Notes: a model not told the origin generated them from the sequence alone. A DNA stretch of 64,000 bases from a candidate division WWE3 bacterium RIFCSPHIGHO2_01_FULL_40_23 (GCA_001772615.1 MEUZ01000004.1:1-64000); one strand, 5' to 3'; shown: positions 24,376-32,264, counted from the stretch's first letter. Translations and numbers: made by a program.

Positions 24376-25434
24376 ATGGACCAGTCTTTATCCGAAAACT
24401 TAGATTCCGAATTTGGTGAAACACCAAAATTTATCGGTGTCTTATACTCTGATGTAAAAAGAGAATACTTTCCCTCCGAGGAACAATATATTTCAGAAGT
24501 TGGTGTAATAGAAGAAGCAAGGGTGGTTTCCGAGTACCTTGAAAAAATGGGTATAAAAAGCAAAATTTATCCTGGCAACAGTGAACTTTCTAAAATGCTT
24601 ATAGAGGATAAACCGGATATTGTTTTTAATCTTGTTCAATCCGTAAAAGGTCATGAAGAGATGTCCCCAACAATTTCAGCTCTTTGTGAGCTTTTGGAAA
24701 TTTCTTATACAGGGACAGGAACTTTCGGGCTTTCAATCACTTACAATAAATATTTCACTAAAAAACTTCTGGAGCTTATTGGGCTTCCGGTTCCCAGGTA
24801 TCAGCTTTTCAACACACCTAATGATCCCATAGATGGTCAGTTAAAGTTTCCATTAATATCAAAGCTAAACGAAATACACGGAAGCGTAGGTATTGATGAA
24901 ACATCAGTAAGCGAGGATGAAAAAACTCTTAGACAAAAATTAAGAGAGTTAATGTCAATTTACAAACAACCTGTGATAGTTGAAGAGTTTATTGTCGGGA
25001 GAGAAATTACATGCATACTTCTTGAGGGGACAAACAAAAAGGTTTACTCCGGTGAAAAATTACTTCCTGATGTTCCGGGAACCAAATACAAATTCGCCAG
25101 TTTTTTTTATCAATGGCTTGATGAAAAACCGGGGCAATATATAAAACATGATGGAGGAGACCTTCTAAGAGATTATATCAAATCGGCTTTTGATATCTTG
25201 AAAATGGATGACTATGCCAAATTTGATTTAAGACTTGATGAGTCGGGAAGATACTATTTCATTGACTGTAATGCTAATCCCGCATTTGGCCCAAAGGAAT
25301 TGGATATAGCAATTGGAACAATTCTTGACTTATATGGAATCACATTTGAAGAAGTATTAAAAAGAATTATTACAAACACACTTAAGGATGAATCTTTTAA
25401 AGTTCCCTCCATTGTCCCTTCCAATGGAAATTAA
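24376..25434 (+). CDS. D-alanine-D-alanine ligase-like ATP-grasp enzyme (paralogue 2)
   Basis: 352 residues from ATG 24376; a longer in-frame reading from TTG 24301 exists but its extra 25 residues are Lys/Asn-rich and a TACAAT box at 24364-24369 lies within it. ATP-grasp signatures: NLVQSVKGHEE, TYNKYFTKKLLE, SKLNEIHGSVGI, EEFIVGREITCIL, AKFDLRLDE, DCNANPAFGP. Same family as 4593-5636 but the metal-site end reads NANPAF rather than NTNPGF. An amino-acid ligase by family; substrate unknown. Two diverged copies suggest different products. Confidence 0.7.
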   Translation: MDQSLSENLDSEFGETPKFIGVLYSDVKREYFPSEEQYISEVGVIEEARVVSEYLEKMGIKSKIYPGNSELSKMLIEDKPDIVFNLVQSVKGHEEMSPTISALCELLEISYTGTGTFGLSITYNKYFTKKLLELIGLPVPRYQLFNTPNDPIDGQLKFPLISKLNEIHGSVGIDETSVSEDEKTLRQKLRELMSIYKQPVIVEEFIVGREITCILLEGTNKKVYSGEKLLPDVPGTKYKFASFFYQWLDEKPGQYIKHDGGDLLRDYIKSAFDILKMDDYAKFDLRLDESGRYYFIDCNANPAFGPKELDIAIGTILDLYGITFEEVLKRIITNTLKDESFKVPSIVPSNGN

Positions 25435-25460
25435 TTCCGGAATGTGGTATTAATTTCATA

Positions 25461-25649
25461 ATGCCTAGGACCAAAACACAAAACAAGCAGGTTAGCGGGG
25501 AGAAACTGGATGTAAAAGAAACTTCGGAAAATAAGGATACTATTATCAAAGTTCCAAGGAAAAGAAGAAACAAGGATACAGATTACCTTTCGGATGTTGA
25601 ACTTGAGGAATATGAATCAAGAACACCCGATGACGCCTTTGACAGCTAA
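25461..25649 (+). CDS. Small charged hypothetical protein
   Basis: 62 residues, almost entirely polar: Lys/Arg-rich N-terminal two-thirds (PRKRRNKDTD) and an acidic C-terminus (DVELEEYESRTPDD). Predicted disordered. It lies between the ATP-grasp gene (27 bp gap) and the PH-domain gene (2 bp gap), so it is probably in the same operon. No function can be assigned. Confidence 0.55.
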   Translation: MPRTKTQNKQVSGEKLDVKETSENKDTIIKVPRKRRNKDTDYLSDVELEEYESRTPDDAFDS

Positions 25650-25651
25650 AA

Positions 25652-26101
25652 ATGCCTAACCTTCTTCATGTCGTAAGATCAATGAGAATATTCACCGGCG
25701 AAATTCACCCCACGTCACTTTATATTTATGATGATTACATGGTTTATGTAAAAAGAGGAATCATTAGAAGAAATGAAGCCACGATTTCATATAATCATGT
25801 GTCACAGGTTTATTTAAGGAGGGGATACCTGGCTTCAAGTTTGGAAGTTATAAATACTGGAGGCGTTGAGAATATTCTTGTTAAATGGTTACCCATAGAG
25901 CAGGCCGCAAGAGCTAAAAAACTGATTGACCAGAAGATTTTCCACACGCATGCAAGAATAACCGGTAAACATCAGGACATGGGAAGAGAAGTTCCTGATT
26001 TTGAAAGAAAGCTTGCAAGGCTTAAAGAGCTTAAGCTTAAAGGCACTATTTCAAGGGGGGAGTTTGAAAAAAGAAGAAGGGAAATGCTAAAATCCGTATA
26101 A
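25652..26101 (+). CDS. Bacterial PH-like domain protein with C-terminal SHOCT
   Basis: 149 residues. The first ~95 resemble a bacterial PH-like fold (strands such as TSLYIYDDYMVYVKRG and NHVSQVYLRRGYLASSLEVI, then a helix ending at KKLIDQKIF). The last ~30, DFERKLARLKELKLKGTISRGEFEKRRREML, are a clear SHOCT (short C-terminal oligomerisation) domain. Such proteins usually assemble at membranes or phage-related structures. It is followed after 15 bp by tRNA-Gly(UCC). Confidence 0.7.
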   Translation: MPNLLHVVRSMRIFTGEIHPTSLYIYDDYMVYVKRGIIRRNEATISYNHVSQVYLRRGYLASSLEVINTGGVENILVKWLPIEQAARAKKLIDQKIFHTHARITGKHQDMGREVPDFERKLARLKELKLKGTISRGEFEKRRREMLKSV

Positions 26102-26116
26102 GAACTTAAGTGCCAG

Positions 26117-26188
26117 GCGGGAGTAATTCAGTGGTAGAATGTTTGCTTTCCAAGCAAAACGTCGCGGGTTCGAGTCCCGTCTCCCGCT
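26117..26188 (+). tRNA. tRNA-Gly(UCC)
   Basis: The acceptor GCGGGAG pairs with CTCCCGC (26181-26187). Anticodon stem TTTGC/GCAAA holds TTTCCAA, anticodon TCC. CCA encoded at 26189-26191. Confidence 0.95.
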
Positions 26189-26222
26189 CCAAAGTGACTG
26201 GGATACATAGAAAGTTACAATA

Positions 26223-26723
26223 ATGACTAAAAAATTAGCGTTTATTTTTGTGACAGTTTTTGCTTTATTCTTCATCTCTCTAACAATCTTTTTTTATAAC
26301 GAATTAAACTTACCTAAATATTCTGATATTCCCATTATAACCAGTGACAATATCAGTATTAATAAAAAAGACTTAAATAAAATTCTTGAAAATATGAAAG
26401 AATCATCTGTTAATTACATTAATTGTAACGACACAAAAACTTATTACAGCAACCAACTTAAACTATCATTTATATGTCCTGAAGATTTTGTGATATACGA
26501 GTGCAAAAACCCTAATTATGAATCTCTTGATGAAAAAGGAGTATATAGCTAATAACTTAGTGATCCATCAAGTAATAGAATACGAAGGCGCCAATGAACC
26601 ACCTCATTCTGAATTTGTAACTTTTAAACATAATAATCAGTACTTTCAAATTGGGTTCTAGGCGTAGAACTGATAAATACATTCAACCAAGTTATTAAGA
26701 CCTTAAAATTTGATGATGATTAA
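26223..26723 (+). pseudogene. Frameshifted membrane-anchored protein gene
   Basis: The first frame (26223-26552) encodes an N-terminal anchor and an outer domain with CNDTKTYYSNQLKLSFICPE. After its stop, coding-like sequence continues in the next frame from about 26551 (NNLVIHQVIEYEGANEPPHS) to a stop at 26659-26661, and then returns to the first frame from about 26667 (ELINTFNQVIKTLKFDDD) to the stop at 26721-26723. The last piece resembles the usual C-terminus of small exported proteins ending in F-x-Q-I/V-x-x-T-L-K-F. Two indels are the simplest explanation. A 330-bp truncated product could still be made. Confidence 0.65.
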
Positions 26724-26772
26724 TTGGTTCTGGTTGGGTAATTCCTGAAAGAACTAAAAGAAAAGTTTGATG

Positions 26773-28125
26773 TTAGTTATCGGTTGATTGTGGAGCGTTG
26801 CTATTGTTTCCAGGTGTATTATTGTTATTTCCTCCACTCGCATTATCCGTGCCATCGTTAGCACTTTGTTGATCTTTATTCTTATCCTTCTTTTCCTTTG
26901 TGGGTTCAGGTGTAGGAGTAGGAGTTGGAGTCCTAGTCGGTCTTGGTGTGGGAGTAGGCGTAGGGGTTCTTGTTGGCCTCGGGGTTGGTGTTTGAGTTGG
27001 CGTTGGATCGGGCTCGTCTCCATCCCCTGATCCAGAACCTCCCCCACTATTGCCCCCGCTATTTCCTCCTCCGCCACTGTTACCTCCACCGGTATTGCCA
27101 CTACCCCCTTGGTTTCCTCCAGTGTTTCCACCGTCCGTATTGTCACCGCTACTATTATCACCGCTGCTACCTCCACCAGCACTCGGATTTTCAGGTTTAT
27201 CTTCCTTATCCTTATCTGGTTTCCCGCCACCTACCGAATTATCACTTGAATTTCCGTCCGAACCGCCGCCATTGGAATCATTATTGCCGTTTGAACCATT
27301 ATCGGATCCGCTTAAAACGCTTGAACCCCCTTCATTTGTAATGGAATAAATAGACTGTGTGGGATCAGGGTAACCAGAAGGTGTAGCGCTTTCGCTAGCT
27401 TCAAGAATCCTTGTATCCGAAGTCCCCATTATACTTCCATCAGCATCTTTTTGAGGGGATATGAAACCCGCCAGTACAACCCCTGCTCCCGCGGTAAAAA
27501 GAAGAGAGGCTAACTTAATTGCGGGTATCAACTTTTTACCTAACATAAGTGGAAATAACACAAAGGCTTTCTTTCCGCTCATAACCGAAGCTCCCCTGAC
27601 AAGCGCTTTCTCACCTTCTCTTACAACACGGTAAATCTTTACCGCCTCCGGAACGCCGCGAAGAAGCTTTGTACCGGCTGGTACGGCCCCTATTTCAGTT
27701 TTGTTCATTGCGAGATAAACAGCTTCGGTAAAAGATATATCTCCAGGTTCAGTTAGCGGCACAAGTCTAGCGGCCACATTTACAGGCTCTCCAAAGACAT
27801 CGCCATCCTTGACACGAACTTCCCCGCTGTTAGCTGCTATACGAAACTTAATATTCTCTTCAGGGGATACTGTTGCATTGTGAGTGTTAACCTCCTCTTG
27901 AATCCTCTTAGCACACAAAACGGCATTTGTAGGGGATTCAAAAGTAAGCATATAGCCATCACCCAGATTCTTAACAATATTGCCGCTCTGCTCTTTAGCC
28001 GCTGTTGCAACAATAAGTTCTTGTACAGCAAGAAGGTTGTCAACTTGTGTACGGGATAAACCGGAAGTACGGCTTGTAAAGCCTTCCATGTCAGTAAAAA
28101 GGATAGTAAGGTTTCGGGTCTCCAT
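26773..28125 (-). CDS. Class III nucleotide cyclase with TM segment and Pro/Thr-rich tail
   Basis: 450 residues. The N-terminal catalytic domain (~1-170) has FTDMEGFT with the first metal Asp, NLGDGYMLTF with the second, and GEPVNVAARL. A basic linker and one TM helix (~207-232) follow. The rest is an outer low-complexity region: Asn/Gly/Ser-rich repeats (~270-370), then repeated TPTPRPTRTP units and a Lys/Asp/Asn end. It should make cAMP or cGMP inside the cell. No cyclic-nucleotide receptor is visible nearby. ATG 28125 lies 6 bp from a TATATT box. The combination with a stalk-like tail is unusual. Confidence 0.85.
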   Translation of the reverse strand: METRNLTILFTDMEGFTSRTSGLSRTQVDNLLAVQELIVATAAKEQSGNIVKNLGDGYMLTFESPTNAVLCAKRIQEEVNTHNATVSPEENIKFRIAANSGEVRVKDGDVFGEPVNVAARLVPLTEPGDISFTEAVYLAMNKTEIGAVPAGTKLLRGVPEAVKIYRVVREGEKALVRGASVMSGKKAFVLFPLMLGKKLIPAIKLASLLFTAGAGVVLAGFISPQKDADGSIMGTSDTRILEASESATPSGYPDPTQSIYSITNEGGSSVLSGSDNGSNGNNDSNGGGSDGNSSDNSVGGGKPDKDKEDKPENPSAGGGSSGDNSSGDNTDGGNTGGNQGGSGNTGGGNSGGGGNSGGNSGGGSGSGDGDEPDPTPTQTPTPRPTRTPTPTPTPRPTRTPTPTPTPEPTKEKKDKNKDQQSANDGTDNASGGNNNNTPGNNSNAPQSTDN

Positions 28126-28131
28126 GACTGC

Positions 28132-28137
28132 AATATA
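28132..28137 (-). promoter_or_regulatory. -10 box of cyclase gene
   Basis: TATATT on the minus strand, 6 bp before ATG 28125, with no Shine-Dalgarno. Confidence 0.5.
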
Positions 28138-28227
28138 CTACTATATTTTATCTCAATCAATAGCTCAATGTCTATACGTTTAAAGGGCTTTTAAGACGGT
28201 CAAATATTGAGTAAAATACACTTGCTT

Positions 28228-28300
28228 GCGACCGTAGCTCAATGGATAGAGCAATTCCCTTCTAAGGAAGAGGTTGCGTGTTCGACTCACGCCGGTCGCA
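28228..28300 (+). tRNA. tRNA-Arg(UCU)
   Basis: The acceptor GCGACCG pairs with CGGTCGC (28293-28299). Anticodon loop CTTCTAA, anticodon TCT. CCA encoded at 28301-28303. A TAAAAT box precedes it. It reads AGA/AGG, the dominant Arg codons of this genome. Confidence 0.93.
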
Positions 28301-28350
28301 CCAAGAGTTTTGTAATTACAGTGAGAAACCTATAGAAAAAAGTAACGTTT

Positions 28351-28433
28351 GCCCAGGTGGCGGAATAGGCATACGCTTCACACTTAAAATGTGATGCCGA
28401 ACAGGCGTGTGGGTTCGAGTCCCACCCTGGGCA
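28351..28433 (+). tRNA. tRNA-Leu(UAA)
   Basis: The acceptor GCCCAGG pairs with CCTGGGC (28426-28432). Anticodon stem TCACA/TGTGA holds CTTAAAA, anticodon TAA; long variable arm. CCA encoded at 28434-28436. Confidence 0.95.
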
Positions 28434-28456
28434 CCAAGATCAAATTACTGAAAAAC

Positions 28457-28675
28457 ATGGACGAATTTCTTTATAAAGTTCCATTAATAGGAAGCATTAT
28501 AAAAAAACAGTACAGCTATTTCAGAAACCACATGGCCCTGACTGATCTATTTCATTTACTGGCTGGGTTCGGACTAGCGCTTATTTTCTTTACCAGTAGG
28601 ATGCTACTTGGGTTTGTTATCCTCGGTTTTAGTATTTTGTACCATTTGTATGCGATACTTAAAGTCAGAGATTAG
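28457..28675 (+). CDS. Small two-TM membrane protein
   Basis: 72 residues from ATG 28457; longer readings would begin inside tRNA-Leu(UAA). A positively charged N-terminus (IIKKQYSYFRNH) is followed by two close hydrophobic segments (~28-45, ~49-65), giving a helical hairpin. It lies 20 bp after the tRNA CCA and 9 bp before the next gene. No family recognised. Confidence 0.6.
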   Translation: MDEFLYKVPLIGSIIKKQYSYFRNHMALTDLFHLLAGFGLALIFFTSRMLLGFVILGFSILYHLYAILKVRD

Positions 28676-28684
28676 CCGTAAACT

Positions 28685-29380
28685 ATGTTTAGCTCCTTAA
28701 CTCTTAAGGTTAAATTTGCTCTTTTCACTTTAGTACTTCTTGTACTTACCGGAGCAGTTTTGAATTACTCCGAATCTCTCAAACACAACAGTGAAAAGCT
28801 CCCTCCAGGGCTTGAGGAAAAACACAAGTTTAGAAAATGGATTGGAAAATGGAAGGATGAATTCCCTCAATTAGAGGCTGATACTTTTAAACAAATAGAT
28901 GATGGAGAAATAATTTCCTCAACAAACCCAAGATACACGGTTGAAGAACTGAATTTGGAGAAAGTCCAAACCGAAATAGCAAAATACAAAGGTGAAAGAT
29001 ATGTTGTTATTGCACCTGACAAACTTCAACTTCTTAACTTCAGGGTGTTCTTTTCCAATAATAAGGAAGCAACCTCTTCGTATGTTTATTACTTTGGAAT
29101 ACGTGATGACAAAGTTTTGCATGGACCTATTTATGAATGTAAGAAAACAAGCTGCTATTTTGATAAACCATTTTTTGAGGGGCCTGATCTGTTCTACCTT
29201 CCGGAAGTGGAAGAAAAAGTTATTCCAAATAAAGCTATGAAAGGCGCAACATCCACTCCCGCTGTTTATGAACTATACCTGCATGAATTTGACCTCAAAG
29301 CCAACAAAAGAAAAACATATATCTCCACGCAACTTCTTACAGACTTCAGTAAAATACAAGAAGTCCTTGAAGACCTTTAA
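28685..29380 (+). CDS. Membrane-anchored hypothetical protein
   Basis: 231 residues with one N-terminal TM (~8-27) and an outer domain rich in aromatic and charged residues. It holds one nearby Cys pair (YECKKTSCYF, ~152-161) that could form a disulfide. A beta-rich pattern such as ATSSYVYYFGIRDDKVL is visible, but no catalytic motif. It follows the 28457-28675 gene by 9 bp, so the two are probably co-transcribed. Function unknown. Confidence 0.65.
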   Translation: MFSSLTLKVKFALFTLVLLVLTGAVLNYSESLKHNSEKLPPGLEEKHKFRKWIGKWKDEFPQLEADTFKQIDDGEIISSTNPRYTVEELNLEKVQTEIAKYKGERYVVIAPDKLQLLNFRVFFSNNKEATSSYVYYFGIRDDKVLHGPIYECKKTSCYFDKPFFEGPDLFYLPEVEEKVIPNKAMKGATSTPAVYELYLHEFDLKANKRKTYISTQLLTDFSKIQEVLEDL

Positions 29381-29435
29381 TCCACTCCTAACTTAATACT
29401 TACAGCAAGATGTGATAAATTAAACATGACTACGG

Positions 29436-29509
29436 CGGGGTGTAGCTCAGTTGGCTAGAGCGCTACGTTTGGGACGTAGAAGTCGGAGGTTCAAGTCCCC
29501 CCACCCCGA
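29436..29509 (+). tRNA. tRNA-Pro(UGG)
   Basis: The acceptor CGGGGTG pairs with CACCCCG (29502-29508). Anticodon stem CTACG/CGTAG holds TTTGGGA, anticodon TGG. CCA encoded at 29510-29512. Confidence 0.95.
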
Positions 29510-29532
29510 CCAAAGCTGAAAAACTTAAATGG

Positions 29533-29538
29533 TACAAT
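29533..29538 (+). promoter_or_regulatory. Extended -10 of rhomboid gene
   Basis: TGGTACAAT ends 7 bp before GTG 29546; leaderless layout. Confidence 0.55.
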
Positions 29539-29545
29539 ATAAACT

Positions 29546-30211
29546 GTGATTCCTATTAAAGACAGTGAGCCATCAGGCATATTTCCTTTAGCAACTATAT
29601 CAATAGTAATAATCTGCGCAATTATTCTATTTAACGAGATGTCTCAAGTTAACCTTGAGGAGTTTGTTTTTAAATGGGCACTGGTACCGTCACTTATTGA
29701 CTTTTCAAACTTTTCAACACTTTATCCATTTGTGACATCCATATTTCTCCATGGCGGTTTTTTGCATTTTCTCTCCAACATGTGGTTTCTTCTGATTTTC
29801 GGAGACAATGTTGAAGCCTCTCTGGGAACAATTAAATATATTATATTTTTCCTACTAGCTGGTATATTTGCTTCCTTTGTTCAATTTTTATTTCTCGTAG
29901 GGAGTAATGTGCCAATCCTTGGAGCAAGCGGCGCCATAGCGGGGGTTCTTGGTTTTTATATGGTCGCTTTCCCAAAAAACAAAGTAGATACTTTAATTCC
30001 TTACATTGGCCTTATAACAACAATTCGTCTTCCCGCGCAAGCTGTTCTTCTAATGTGGTTTGTCACACAGCTCTTTAACGGGACTGCGGGATTTATTTCA
30101 GAAACATCAGCCACTTCAGGAATTGCATGGTGGGCTCATATTGGCGGGTTTATATTTGGAGCTTTTATAGGACTTCTACATGGAAACTCGAAAAGGTCTT
30201 TTAATGTTTAA
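29546..30211 (+). CDS. Rhomboid-family intramembrane serine protease
   Basis: 221 residues with about six TM helices. HFLSNMWFLLIFGDNVE is the conserved TM2 block, GASGAIAG (~126) carries the nucleophile Ser, and AHIGGFIFGAFIG (~197) the catalytic His. The family cuts single-pass membrane proteins within the bilayer, often releasing surface domains; the many anchored surface proteins nearby are possible substrates (inference). It starts with GTG. It converges on the minus-strand gene at 30208, overlapping by 4 bp. Confidence 0.92.
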   Translation: MIPIKDSEPSGIFPLATISIVIICAIILFNEMSQVNLEEFVFKWALVPSLIDFSNFSTLYPFVTSIFLHGGFLHFLSNMWFLLIFGDNVEASLGTIKYIIFFLLAGIFASFVQFLFLVGSNVPILGASGAIAGVLGFYMVAFPKNKVDTLIPYIGLITTIRLPAQAVLLMWFVTQLFNGTAGFISETSATSGIAWWAHIGGFIFGAFIGLLHGNSKRSFNV

Positions 30212-30753
30212 TTCTGCTGGAATGTTGTAGTCTCAATTATTTCAGAAAAATAACTTTCTTTAAGCTTTCTTACCTCTTCAGAATCCGTTGGGTTAAATAA
30301 AACTACATATCTTACTTTTATACTTGAGTTATAAGGAAATGGAACTTCCGACACAAAACTCGCTACGGATGAAAGGTCAGAAGAGAAATTAACTTCTTTA
30401 TTAACGTGGGTACCGTAGACAACGACTGGCTTTAGATTATTCGTTAGTGGAGAAGTCTCTTTGTAGAAAACAGATCTTGAAGAAAAACTTACTGGGATAA
30501 TGTACACATAGCCGAAAAGACCTTTTGAGGAGGTTAAAGATAAGCTAAGTGTAGCTCCTTTAACGGGGCTTTCAGACGCATTTAACTCTTTAATAAGAAG
30601 ATTAGGGGGGTATTTAAAGCTGAAGTTGTGTTCAATGTCTTTATACTTTGCCCAGATATTCCTAGGCCATCTAATATTATCCCTGTTTATAACTCCATAT
30701 ACAGCAATACCCGCAAGTGCAAGAAAAGATATAATTAAAAGGGCAGATTTCAT
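30208..30753 (-). CDS. Membrane-anchored hypothetical protein
   Basis: 181 residues with one N-terminal anchor (~3-20) and an outer domain. The beginning (WAKYKDIEHNFSFKYPPNLLI) resembles small exported proteins whose first strand reads F-x-F-x-Y-P, a type common in CPR genomes and also suggested for the pseudogene at 26223. No catalytic residues are evident. It stands alone on the minus strand between the rhomboid and lysozyme-like genes. Function unknown. Confidence 0.65.
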   Translation of the reverse strand: MKSALLIISFLALAGIAVYGVINRDNIRWPRNIWAKYKDIEHNFSFKYPPNLLIKELNASESPVKGATLSLSLTSSKGLFGYVYIIPVSFSSRSVFYKETSPLTNNLKPVVVYGTHVNKEVNFSSDLSSVASFVSEVPFPYNSSIKVRYVVLFNPTDSEEVRKLKESYFSEIIETTTFQQN

Positions 30754-30832
30754 ATGAGCTTTCTAACAACTATAATATACTCGCAAAATCCTTACTACAA
30801 TGGTCTAGGCAATTTCTGACTTCCACACAATT

Positions 30833-30860
30833 TTGAACTTTTAGGAAATTATGGTATCTT
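30833..30860 (+). promoter_or_regulatory. Promoter of lysozyme-like gene
   Basis: TTGAAC (30833-30838), 16-bp spacer, TATCTT (30855-30860) with a TGG extension. The start codon at 30872 is 11 bp on. Confidence 0.6.
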
Positions 30861-30871
30861 TTTCACATCTT

Positions 30872-31477
30872 ATGAAAAACTTTCTGCCCGGAAAAGATTT
30901 CACGCTTGTTGCCGCGTGGTTTTTTGCGTCCAATATGATTGTTCTAGTTTTAATTATTATTCTTCTTTCGGTTCCAACAGGCGCGAGAAGTACAAATGAG
31001 GAAAATATCACTTATTCGGTCTTTTCTTCAAAACCTCCGGTTAACGCCACAATATCCGATTCAGTAGAAATAGATGATGCCAGGGCTGCAATTATTGATC
31101 AATATTTCAAAGAACATAAGTGCCCGCTAGCTGGAACCGGGCGAAAAATGGTAGAGCTTTCGGATGAACATAACTTTGAGTTCTGGTGGCTTCCTGCTAT
31201 AGCGTGGCAGGAGTCATCCTGCGGAAAAAACATCATTGATGGCTCCTATAACGCGTGGGGATATGGTATTTATGGTGACAACGCAAAAAAATTCTCGAAC
31301 TGGGATGAAGCCATGGAAATAATAGCCAATGACCTTTCCGTAAACTTTTTTGGTAAAGGCCTTGTAGAACCATGTGAGGTTGAAAGAAGATACACACCCC
31401 CTTCTAAAGGGAGCTGGTGTAGAAGCATCAAATACTTTAAAGACGAACTTATCAACTACAAATCCCCCAATATTTAA
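30872..31477 (+). CDS. Membrane-anchored lysozyme-like / glucosaminidase-like protein
   Basis: 201 residues from ATG 30872; an in-frame ATG at 30851 lies inside the -10 region and is rejected. One TM (~15-35) is followed by an outer domain. LPAIAWQESSCGK carries the likely catalytic Glu, and NAWGYGIYGDNAKKFSNWDEAME resembles the substrate-side segment of lysozyme-like and Bax/glucosaminidase-type proteins. Two further Cys (CEVERRY, WCRS) may form a disulfide. It probably cuts peptidoglycan outside the cell. Compare 3945-4352. Confidence 0.75.
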   Translation: MKNFLPGKDFTLVAAWFFASNMIVLVLIIILLSVPTGARSTNEENITYSVFSSKPPVNATISDSVEIDDARAAIIDQYFKEHKCPLAGTGRKMVELSDEHNFEFWWLPAIAWQESSCGKNIIDGSYNAWGYGIYGDNAKKFSNWDEAMEIIANDLSVNFFGKGLVEPCEVERRYTPPSKGSWCRSIKYFKDELINYKSPNI

Positions 31478-31514
31478 ATCTCCTTTAGTTAATCTGTGAT
31501 AATATTTAAGCTAG

Positions 31515-31602
31515 GCCGGGATGGCGGAATGGCAGACGCGATGGGCTTAGAACCCATTGGGGTTTCAAAAACCCCGTGGGAGTTCAAATCTCCCTCCCGG
31601 CA
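31515..31602 (+). tRNA. tRNA-Leu(UAG)
   Basis: The acceptor GCCGGGA pairs with TCCCGGC (31595-31601). Anticodon stem ATGGG/CCCAT holds CTTAGAA, anticodon TAG; long variable arm GGGGTTTC..CCCC. CCA encoded at 31603-31605. Its 3' end from T-loop C56 is duplicated at 31761-31783. Confidence 0.95.
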
Positions 31603-31607
31603 CCAAG
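31585..31607 (+). repeat. Direct repeat 1 (inside tRNA-Leu(UAG) 3' end)
   Basis: 23 bp starting at C56 of the T-loop and ending 2 bp after CCA; identical to 31761-31783, 176 bp downstream. Confidence 0.95.
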
Positions 31608-31760
31608 ATCACTTCTAAGCTAATTGGAATCTTCTAGAGCTAAAAAACCAATATAAAAGATTTGAAAGCCGCAGCCCGAGTTTATCGAGGGCGAGGCGGG
31701 GTCGCGAGCGTTAGAAACTCTTACGAACGAAGTGAGTTAGAGCTTCTTACAACTCGTGAC
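31608..31760 (+). mobile_element. Structured insertion behind tRNA-Leu(UAG) (element copy B)
   Basis: 153 bp between the repeats. The fold matches copy A. P1: AGATTTG 31658-31664 with 31761-31767. P2: GCC 31668-31670 with GGC 31695-31697, a GCA/GA internal loop, then hairpin GCCC..GGGC. P3: GGTCGCGAG 31700-31708 with CTCGTGACC 31753-31761, topped by a 12-bp hairpin with two mismatches around GAACGAAGTGA. Spacers (3 nt before P2, GG between P2 and P3) are the same in both copies while many stem bases differ in a compensated way. Confidence 0.8.
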
Positions 31761-31783
31761 CAAATCTCCCTCCCGGCACCAAG
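31761..31783 (+). repeat. Direct repeat 2 (copy of tRNA-Leu(UAG) 3' end)
   Basis: Identical to 31585-31607; a fragment holding T-loop position 56 through CCA, without a tRNA body. Confidence 0.95.
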
Positions 31784-31789
31784 TAAAAC

Positions 31790-32203
31790 TTACGCAAGGT
31801 CAATATTCCAAATCATTATAAAAAATTTCTTTACATTCCTGTAAATCCAGTAGAGAAGAAGATAAAGATGAATTACTGTTATAACTTTAGCGCTGACTTC
31901 TAAAGAATTATTTAAAAGAAAGGAATAAGCAGGCATGAGGAAAGAAAAACCTATATAGGAAAGAACAACAATCAAAGCAAGGTACGAAAGCTTCCATAAA
32001 AAATCCTGATAGAGAAAGGTTTGGGCTAAAATATCAATGAAAAAAAGGCAAGCGCCAGAAGCTAAAAGAGTTAACACAACTCTTAAAAACATACCAAGCT
32101 CCAGATTTCCAAAATATGAAACAAAAAGTAGATAAAAGGTTAAGGAAAAAAACAGTAAAACGAGATAATAAATTCCCTTCTCAAGAGTCTGCTCACTTGC
32201 CAT
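31790..32203 (-). CDS. Four-TM hypothetical membrane protein
   Basis: 137 residues from ATG 32203; an earlier in-frame ATG at 32221 is possible. Four hydrophobic segments (~10-30, 38-60, 66-90, 100-125) with short loops and few charged residues. No family motif seen. The stop lies 7 bp from the duplicated tRNA-Leu end, so the gene converges on that element. Divergent from tig. Function unknown. Confidence 0.6.
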   Translation of the reverse strand: MASEQTLEKGIYYLVLLFFSLTFYLLFVSYFGNLELGMFLRVVLTLLASGACLFFIDILAQTFLYQDFLWKLSYLALIVVLSYIGFSFLMPAYSFLLNNSLEVSAKVITVIHLYLLLYWIYRNVKKFFIMIWNIDLA

Positions 32204-32249
32204 ACTTATTTCATAACACAAAAGCCGTGTTTACTTCAAGATTATATGC

Positions 32250-32255
32250 TAAAAT
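32250..32255 (+). promoter_or_regulatory. Extended -10 of tig
   Basis: TGCTAAAAT ends 9 bp before ATG 32265, without a Shine-Dalgarno. Confidence 0.5.
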
Positions 32256-32264
32256 ACCGCGGTT

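Noticed and set aside
27030..27240. CRISPR-like repeats
   Set aside because: Repetition is codon-level low complexity within a coding frame, without regular repeat-spacer units.
26773..27349. Plus-strand Pro-rich or Arg/Tyr-rich reading frames opposite the cyclase tail
   Set aside because: They are antisense shadows of the Gly/Ser and Thr/Pro repeats, with no start signals.
31662..31844. 60-codon frame across the tRNA-Leu insertion
   Set aside because: It crosses the structured core and the tRNA-end repeat, and the corresponding frame is not kept in copy A.
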